Source: Flagellimonas pelagia
GTDB lineage: Bacteria > Bacteroidota > Bacteroidia > Flavobacteriales > Flavobacteriaceae
NCBI RefSeq assembly: GCF_003584135.1
Contig: NZ_QXFI01000018.1
Span: 1 to 64,000, forward strand
Length of the DNA stretch: 64,000 nucleotides
Reading direction: 5' to 3'
Below the pieces are notes generated by a model. It did no database searches. It saw nothing but the letters and a program-made list of their open reading frames with translations, and was not told the origin of the DNA. Below are positions 34,457 to 42,600 of the stretch, piece by piece; the stretch's first letter is position 1; each line of letters opens with the position of its first letter. The translations under genes were made by a program, and so were the position numbers.

Positions 34457-34832
34457 GGTTTACTGGTTTTATTTGTTCTTTTTTATCGAGCAGGTCAAAA
34501 ATTGGAAAAAGTAACGGCGAATGATCGGTCACCAAGGAATAATGGATCATCTGGCCTTCCTTTTGGGATGTGATCAAATTTCTGTCCTTGAGCTTGCGCA
34601 AATGTTGTGAAATTGCGGATACATTCATTTCCAGTATATCACTAAGGTCACAGACACATAAGCGTTGCTCTTGGTTCAAAAGGTAGAGAATCTTAAGCCG
34701 AACCGGATTGCCCATTAAATTCATTATCCCTGAAAGGGAGTCCATGGAATTTTCCAAATTTTGCATAGTTTCCCTGCATTCCATTATCTGTTTGGCATCC
34801 GCCTCCAAACGTATGCATATGTTCTTATCCAT
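34449..34832 (-). CDS. ArsR/SmtB-family regulator of the merTP genes
   Basis: A 127-residue winged-helix repressor with the metal-sensing helix QRLCVCDLSDIL and the recognition helix MNVSAISQHLRKLKDRNL. An N-terminal extension carries Cys6 and Cys19, which could complete a thiolate site for Hg(II) or a similar soft metal. It is first in a three-gene minus-strand unit (regulator, merTP, GDCCVxC), overlaps merTP, and has a perfect inverted repeat upstream, so it probably represses its own operon. Confidence 0.9.
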   Translation of the reverse strand: MDKNICIRLEADAKQIMECRETMQNLENSMDSLSGIMNLMGNPVRLKILYLLNQEQRLCVCDLSDILEMNVSAISQHLRKLKDRNLITSQKEGQMIHYSLVTDHSPLLFPIFDLLDKKEQIKPVNHE

Positions 34833-34855
34833 ACTACGAAGTTACAGTAATTTAT

Positions 34856-34877
34856 TATTTTAGCAAACTCTAAAATA
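34856..34877 (-). promoter_or_regulatory. Operator candidate of the mer-type ArsR regulator
   Basis: A perfect inverted repeat TATTTTAG / CTAAAATA with a 6-nt spacer lies 24-45 bp before the regulator's ATG at 34832, in the only gap that can hold the promoter of this operon. Confidence 0.6.
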
Positions 34878-34916
34878 AATGGGTGGCAAAAGAACAATAT
34901 CAAGCCCTGGGTCACA

Positions 34917-36191
34917 TTACCTGATAATCTTTAGGGTCGGATATTCCGAATTGTCGTTCGCTTTACTTTGCCCGCTTCCCAATTTCTCCTTCAACTGGGC
35001 CATGTCCTTGCTGATTTTCTTTTCCACGACCCTAGCATACTTTTGGGTCGTTGAAAGCTTGGTATGCCCGAGGAGTTTGGAAACGGTCTCAATGGGCACG
35101 TCGTTCATTAAGGTGATTGTCGTTGCAAAGGTATGTCTGGCCACATGGAAGGTTAGGTGCTTATCAATATTTGCCCTTTGTGCAATGATCTTTAGGTATT
35201 GGTTCACCTTTTGATTGGAATACACTGGAAGAACGGTATTTTCATTTTTGGGAAAATCCACATACTTCTCCAAGATTTTCTTGGCTTTGGGCAATAGGGG
35301 AACCTTCACTTCGGTCTTGGTCTTTTGGCGTTTTACATCGATCCAGAGTTCCCCGTCGATGCCGGATACGATACCATTGGGATTGAGAAGTTTGATCTCT
35401 ATGTAGCTGAGTCCGGTATAACAGGCAAAAAGGAAAATATCCCGGACCAGTTCCATGCCCTTTTCCTCGAATTCCAATTGGTCCAGCGCCAGAATTTCCT
35501 CCTCTTCCAAGAAAGCACTGTCATAATCCTCCATTTTCACTTTATACAGATTGAAGGGATTCTTGGGGATACAATCAAATTTATAGGCCATGGTCACCAA
35601 TTTCTTGAACCGCAGCATATGTTTCATGATACCGTTGTTGTTCAATGTCTGGAACGATTTGATGGGTTCGCAGTTCCGCAGGAAGTTTTCAAACTCGATC
35701 AAAAAGGCATAGTCTATCGAGGCCAGCCCAATATCGGGTACCCGATATTTTTTGGCAATGAAGCGTTTCAGGTAGGTCTCTGTGGAGGAATAGTTCTTGA
35801 CCGTCCCTTTGGCCAGTTTGGGCAACTCATAGGTTCGGTTGTACTCCAAAAGGTCCAATAGGGTGAGCATCACCTTGTCCTTTCCCAGATATCGAAGCTT
35901 GATGGATTGTGCCGTTATAAAGTTACTCTCGGCACTAAGTTGCCGATGGCATTCCAGCAACTTTGCACGGACGTCGTCCAGATATTTGTTTACAACAACG
36001 GATTCACTGGCCCTATGGTCCATTTTTCCCAAAATAGGACACCATCGTTCTTCAAAAGTTGATCTATGGACACTGAGATCTGCATTTTTTCCTTTACATC
36101 TGATCCGGACATAAATTGGAAACCGTCCATCTTTTTTTCTTCCTGATTTTTTCAGCCAAAAACTGATACTGAAGGAGTTAGAGGTATTCAT
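34917..36191 (-). CDS. Tyrosine recombinase / integrase (IntDOT-like group)
   Basis: Site-specific recombinase that inserts and excises the island. An arm-binding N-terminus (FSISFWLKKSGRKKDGRFPIYVRIR), a SAM-like core-binding domain (FIAKKYRVPDIGLASIDYAF) and the catalytic domain follow in order. The catalytic HxxR is in FHVARHTF, the late His in LLGHTKLS and the nucleophile Tyr in TTQKYARV. At the first Arg position the sequence is ACYTGLSYIEI, with Ser instead of Arg, as known in IntDOT-type enzymes of Bacteroidota. ATG 36191 is preferred over 36215. Its gene is 220 bp from the tRNA-Pro 3' end, the presumed attachment site. Confidence 0.92.
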   Translation of the reverse strand: MNTSNSFSISFWLKKSGRKKDGRFPIYVRIRCKGKNADLSVHRSTFEERWCPILGKMDHRASESVVVNKYLDDVRAKLLECHRQLSAESNFITAQSIKLRYLGKDKVMLTLLDLLEYNRTYELPKLAKGTVKNYSSTETYLKRFIAKKYRVPDIGLASIDYAFLIEFENFLRNCEPIKSFQTLNNNGIMKHMLRFKKLVTMAYKFDCIPKNPFNLYKVKMEDYDSAFLEEEEILALDQLEFEEKGMELVRDIFLFACYTGLSYIEIKLLNPNGIVSGIDGELWIDVKRQKTKTEVKVPLLPKAKKILEKYVDFPKNENTVLPVYSNQKVNQYLKIIAQRANIDKHLTFHVARHTFATTITLMNDVPIETVSKLLGHTKLSTTQKYARVVEKKISKDMAQLKEKLGSGQSKANDNSEYPTLKIIR

Positions 36192-36336
36192 GTGTTCTCG
36201 CTTTAAGTGAAACATTGGTTGAAGCGAAAGTCAAATCACACGAAAAATCAATAATGGAAGTACAATTTAGGGAATTTTTCCCGACAAAAATAGGACACTC
36301 TATAGGACATCCTCACCGATGGTTTCAGATGGAAAT

Positions 36337-36370
36337 AAAAAAAACCAGAAAAAATTAATTTTCTGGTTTT
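36337..36370 (-). terminator. Terminator of the tRNA-Pro gene
   Basis: Stem AAAACCAGAA / TTCTGGTTTT, extendable by two AT pairs, is followed on the minus strand by a run of seven or more T. It is 44 bp past the tRNA 3' end. The rest of 36216-36413 shows no gene. Confidence 0.85.
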
Positions 36371-36413
36371 CAATTAATTAAGGTTTTACTTAGTGTCATA
36401 AAACCATGGTTCG

Positions 36414-36487
36414 TCGGGATGACTGGATTCGAACCAGCGACCACACGCACCCCATGCGTGTACGCTACCAGACTGCGCCACATCCCG
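36414..36487 (-). tRNA. tRNA-Pro (anticodon GGG)
   Basis: The cloverleaf can be drawn fully: acceptor CGGGATG/CATCCCG, D stem GCGC/GCGT, anticodon stem CACGC/GCGTG with loop ATGGGGT (anticodon GGG), T arm GCTGG-TTCGAAT-CCAGT, discriminator A. No CCA is encoded. The 3' half faces the integrase and island, so it is the likely attachment site; the gene remains intact. Confidence 0.95.
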
Positions 36488-36635
36488 AAAATGGATTGCA
36501 AAAATATAAATTTTGATGATATTTAACCTACTCCCCTTGCAACTTTTACAAATCTAAAAATCCCCATTCTTGCACATGAACAGGGATTTATATTTTGTAT
36601 TAAGATATCCTCTTGGTTGTCAACACTTAAACCCT

Positions 36636-39600
36636 TTAACGATATAGGGTAAAATGCCCTACAAAGCGCTGTTTTTCCCTGTCATTCGCATTAACCACAT
36701 ACCAATAGTCCCCTGTGGGCAACGGTTTGCCCTCATAGTTTCCGTCCCATTTCTTCACTTGGTCCAATCGAGCCACTACCCGGCCATATCGGTCATAAAT
36801 GATGACATCAATATCCGGGAAAAACTCTCGATTTTCCGGGTACCAATAATCATTTAGGTTATCACCATCGGGAGTAAAGAAATTCGGCATTTCAGGCATT
36901 CCTTCAAAATTAAATGGCATCACCAGATTGGCCACACATCCATTTTGGTCCCGGACCATGATGTTGATGTTGGAATCCACATTGATATTGAAGACATTCA
37001 CCTCCCCATAGGATTCCCCTTGGAAGAAATATTCATATCCTCCAAATCCTCCCGTGGCCATTGCGGTTACTTCATTAGGCCCAGTTTTTATGGCTTCCAA
37101 GGTCAACGGTTCATAGGCGTCGATCTCAAACTCCACGAAAGTCACACATCCGTTTGCATGATAAATATATACCGTATGTTCCCCTGGTGACAAATCTCCA
37201 TAGGTTCTTTGGTCAGTCGCCAATTGAACATCATCCACATCCAACGAAAATAAGAGGTCCGAAAGTTGTGAACTATCCGCAATGTTGATGGTAGTGGTAC
37301 TATTCGGGAATATTCCTTCACATCCATATTCCACAACGGGTTCGGCCACAATATCCACTCCAATACCGATTTCCGCAATTACATTGGTCTGGCATCCATT
37401 GGCATCCCGAACAAAAACCACATAGGTTTCCCCGCCTTGCAGGTTGTCAAAGAACATGGTATCATTTTGTACAAAATCGGCATCGTCGGCAGAATTCACA
37501 CTGGTAAAATACGGAGCTGTTCCCCCTGTTACCTGAAGGGTCATGGTGCCATCACCATCGCCCATACAGGTTTCGGGTGTGGTTGAAATTACCCCTGCCA
37601 ACAATTCCATGGGCTGGGTTATCTCCACCGTTCTGGTAATAGTACAACCCAAATCATCCTGAATGATGATATCGTAGGTTCTTGGTGGTAAATCCGTGAA
37701 CGTTCTTCTGTTCGGATTATTTGGATCATTCCCTTCAAAAAATTCACTCAAGTTGTCCGAAATGGAATATCTAATGGCTCCTGTACCTCCACTCGCCTCA
37801 ATAATGATCTGTCCGTTGGCGTCTCCCGCACACATTACTGGTACAGCTTCCAAATACTCCAACACCAATGGTGGTTTTGGGTCGATGACGATGGGGTCCG
37901 AAATGGCGGTACATCCTCCACTTTCCGCATATACATAATAGGTTCCCGGGTTCAATTCCCTAAAGATACCGGAAGCTTGGGCAGGACGAACAATAGTAGA
38001 TGCATTGGGTGGCACGGTATTCGAATTCACCAAGGTATACACATAACTTCCTATACCGCCAAAGGCTTCTGAACGGATGATTCCGGTCGCTTCCCCGGCA
38101 CAATTGATGGTCGCATTGGTCAAGTCCAAGGCAATGACCAAAGGTGCAGCAGGATCCAATGAAATCTGGTTCGATCTTTCGAATGGACAACCGTTGGAAT
38201 TTTGCACATCATATTGGAATGGCCCTGGGTCCAGGGTAATATCGGCTGCAATTTCCACACTGGTCATTCCCGCACCGAACGGTACAAAGGGGTCAGAGGT
38301 CCCCGATCTGCGGTAGAAATAATCCACTCCCGCTTCCGGATTGGTGACCATAAGTTCCATTCTACCCAAATCCCCACAACCCGGAGGTTGAAGTTCCACC
38401 AATTCCGCCACCACAATTTCTGGATCCTGAACGGTAATCGGAACCGTGGTATAACTACAGTTCCAACCATCAAAAATGGTGATGGTGTAATCCCCTGCCG
38501 ACAAATTGGCAAATGTTGGAGTTGTCTGAAGACCACTATTGGTACCATCCGTAATCCGGTTCAATTGGTACAGATAATTGCCGGGGCCTTGTCCTCCACC
38601 TACATTATATGCTTCTATGATACCATTATTATCATTGTTACATGCCAGTTGCTGTACGATTTGGATATCCGCGGCAATCGGTGTTGGCAATGGTAGATTG
38701 ATGTTGGTAGATGATTCGCACCCCCTTAGATCCCTCACATTAATGGTATAGGTGTCCGTCGATAGATTTTCAAATACCGGATTGGTATTCGGGTAATCCA
38801 CCAAAATGTTTCCTCCGGAATCCATCAATTGGTACTGATAGGTTCCCCAACCGCCATCGCCAGCCACGGTAATTTCACCGTAACCGGGCACATTACAGGT
38901 CACTGGAGAGGTTTGGACAGCACTTACGGTAAGTGCCCTATCCGGAGACCTGACCGTAACCACATTACTGACCTCATCACAGAATGGGGAATCCATCGCC
39001 TCAATATGCACTACAAGATTACCTGCGGGCACATTAGTGATTAATTCTGGGGTATTTATGGGCGCATTGGTATCAAAAGTACCCGTCACACCAGTAGAAG
39101 TCTCAACTCCTGAACTATTTCTGCTGAATACTTCATAATTATACACCCCACTATAATTGTTGATCTGTAGACTGATCACCCCGTCATTTCCATTAAAACA
39201 AGTAACAGGTTGAACCTCGGCAATGACCCCTTCGATGTTGTTATATTCGGGCATGTTGATGGTGGCGGTCAAATAGGAACATCCCCCACTGCCTATATCG
39301 GTAACAGCAAAAATATAGTCTCCGGGAGTCGCAATGTCCCAGGTAACACGATCGGTCCCTCCTGAACTTCTTGCAGGTTCCGAGCCCAATGGCAAGATTT
39401 CCACCTCATAGTTTCCAGGGCCTTCATTTATGATGATATCAATGGAACCCGGAGCGACACCCGTACCTGAAGCATCACAAGTAATTTGGTTTACATTGTA
39501 ACTAAAAGTGATATCCGTTGGAGTATCGATGGTCACTGTGGAAGTCTGCTCACATCCGTTTTGATCTCTTGCGGTCAAAATAATGGTCTGGTTGGTACCG

Positions 39601-42600
39601 TTATCAATGACCTCAAAAGTATTACTGGTTTGGAAATTGGTACCATCAAATTGTGGCGTACCGTCATTCATGCTATAGGTGTAAGGACTTGTTCCCGTTG
39701 CGGTTCCTGTTCCATCCCCATTGGTATCCGTATAAACGGTAATGGTTGCCGTACTGAACTGGTTACTGGATGGGTTGCACGTAAATTGTGTATTGACCGC
39801 AGTAACGGTTAAATCTGCAGGTTCTATGATGATGATATCGGAAGAACGATCGGTACAGCCTCTATCCGAAACCACCTCCACTTGATAGGTATTGGGTGGA
39901 AGGTCATCAAAAACGGGGGAACCTTGGGGTCCCGCCACGATAGTTGACCCAGAACCGTCATACAGAATATAGCTCAGTGGAGTATCGGTATCACTACCCG
40001 GTTGCAGTTCCACTGATATGGTCCCATTGTTCGATCCATAGCAAGTGACATCACTACTTGGCGTGGCCGTAATGATCGGACTGTTGACCGTAGATACATT
40101 CACGATGGCTTCATCGGAACACAATGGGAAGGTATTGGAACTTAGGTCGGTAACCAAAATATTATAATCCCCTGGCAATACGCTATTGAAAACATTGGAG
40201 CTCTGTGCCGGACCAATATTGGCCAAGGTATTGGCATCCCGTAGCTGAAACTCAAAATTACCACTACCTCCAGTGGTGTTCACCGTGATTACTCCATCCC
40301 CTGCATTACAGGTTGGAAACGAGGTCGCATCCGCCGTAATGGCAAAGAAATCGAATACTTCCGCTGTGACGGTATTGGTACAACCATTGCCATCCCTAAC
40401 AGTAATCAAATAGGTTCCAGGGTTAGGCACGGTAAAAGTGGTGGCCGTTTGGAATCCGCTACCAATATTGTACTGGAAGGTTTCTTCGGGCAGCCCTGAC
40501 CCTGTAGATAAAGGAGAAACCATATTGATTTGGTACCCACTGGTTGCGGTACACTGGTTCACTACGTTGATAACCGGGTTAGGCACTCCCGCTTCTTGGG
40601 TCACGGTCAACGTAGTTAGAGCGGTACAACCATTGGCATCCTGAACATAGAAATCATAATCGGTAGGATAGGGTCCCGGAATTTCAAAAGTGGTCGCCGA
40701 TGCAAAAACAGTGGGTGCCGGGCTTCCTGATGGCACATAGGCATAATTGAACGGTTCCGTTCCCCCGAATCCCCTAACAGTGACCAAAGCCCCTGCATTA
40801 CAGGTCGCTTCCACAAAATTATCAATGGCAATGGAAGGTGAACTAAAGCCAATAAAGACCAAGGTACTTCCACTACAACCATTTACATCGTCGCGTACCA
40901 CTATTTGGTAGTTACCTGGGGCCAATCCGTTAAAGGTACCACTGTATGGTATTGTTTCGCCTGTATGGGCAGTAGGTCCAGAAACAATTGCGCCAGTGTC
41001 AGTATTTTGTAAAGTGAGCGTAAAATTCCCTGCTCCGGATATTCCACTCACCTCAAAATCGATGGAACCACTACCCGAGACATTACAGGATGCCGCCGTA
41101 GTGGTGGCTACCACCGCCACTGGGTTTGGAGCGGGAATTGGATCAATCTCTTCAATATAGGTACATCCATTGGCATCCCTCACTTCCACAAAATAGGTGA
41201 CACCAGGGACCACTTGACCGGTAAAATCATAGATGTCCCCTCCAGAAGTAGCTGGATTGAAGGTTGGCTCCCCAACCAATCTAAATTCGTATGGTGCGGT
41301 TCCCCCAGTGGCTTGAACACGATAAGGGAAGGTAGTATCCGAACAAATGGAAGGATTGGGATCCAAAGGAATCAAATCCAATTGATTTTGATCGATGACC
41401 ACTTCATCACGATCTTCACACCCGGAGGCATCGGTGGTCACCACCGTATAATTTCCCATGGGAAGGTTTGGAAAATTCACGGTAGTACTTGCTGTTCCCG
41501 TGGAGGAGGCTACCAAATTGCCGGCAACATCCAACAGAATATAATCAAATGGTGCCACTCCATTGTTGATGGTAGTTGAAATGGAACCATTCACAGCACC
41601 TGACGAACATATGGCATCCGTTGGGGTCACTGTTGCATCCAAGGGGTCACTGGCCCCAATGGTTACGGTGTATTCTGGGCTTACACACCCCCTGCTATCA
41701 CGGATTACAAAACCACCATGGGTACCAGGTCCATAACCTGAAAAGAAGTTTTGCGTTCCAAAAGTTGCCCCATTGTCATTACTGAATTCATAAGGGGGCA
41801 CCCCTTGGGTGGTATCCGGAATCAATTGTACGATACCGCTCGTATTGTCACCACACTGGGTATCAATTCCCACGGCCGAACCAGCAATGGTCTCCGGCGG
41901 AGAAATGGTCACAATATTGGATTCCGTGGTACATCCCCTGCTATCTGTCACCAAGAACTGAAAAGTGGTATCCGAAATAATGGAGCCATCATTGGGTATG
42001 CTATACACAAACGACGTTCCCGTAATATTGTTATTGTCAGAAGTATAAGGCGCCCCGTTGATACTCACCTCATAAATATCATAATTCCCTCCAGAGGTAT
42101 ATCCATTGCTGATATTCACCTGAATCTGTCCCGGAGGTCCCGCACAATCCAACTCTTGAATGGTAATGGCATTTGCAATAACTTGAGGCTGAATGGTAGC
42201 CGTAACCGTGTCCCTACAATCGTTGGCATCCACCACTTCAATAGTATAGGTGCCTGGAGTTAGTCCAGAAAAACTGTTACTCGCTCCCAAAGCTCCACCA
42301 TTGATTCGATATTGATATGGCGCCAATCCTCCTGTAGCGTTGACCACCAAGGTAGAGGCCGTGAAATTGTCATAACAGAAATCCGAAGCTCCATTGTCAA
42401 GCGTCAAGGTTGGGGCATCCAAACGGGTCAAGGTAAAACTATCGGTAACCGTACATCCGTTGGCATCGGTAACGCTAACTTGATAGGTTCCATCTTGTGA
42501 TAGATTGGAGAATGTGCTACCATTTTTAGGTCCACGCACGGAACTATCGGGTTGGATCAAGGTATAGCGATTTCCTCCCCAGCCTCCAATAGTGTTGATG

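Larger units (their letters stand above)
1..36413. mobile_element. tRNA-Pro-integrated mobilisable genomic island (one end only)
   Basis: A run of accessory genes ends at an intact tRNA-Pro gene, with a tyrosine recombinase as the last gene before the tRNA 3' end. The content is typical of an integrative mobilisable or conjugative element: integrase, relaxase, BfmA, coupling protein, ParB, SSB, RadC-like JAB protein, SOS polymerases and heavy-metal resistance. Beyond the tRNA the genes are housekeeping (murein recycling, acyl-CoA carboxylase). No second copy of the tRNA 3' sequence was noticed by eye between 1 and 36400, so the other end probably lies left of the window. No mating-pair-formation (tra) genes are visible here; they may lie further left, or the element may rely on a helper. 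Confidence 0.8.

Noticed and set aside
36414..36487. tRNA-Pro with anticodon TGG
   Set aside because: Counting the 7-nt loop ATGGGGT places GGG at positions 34-36.
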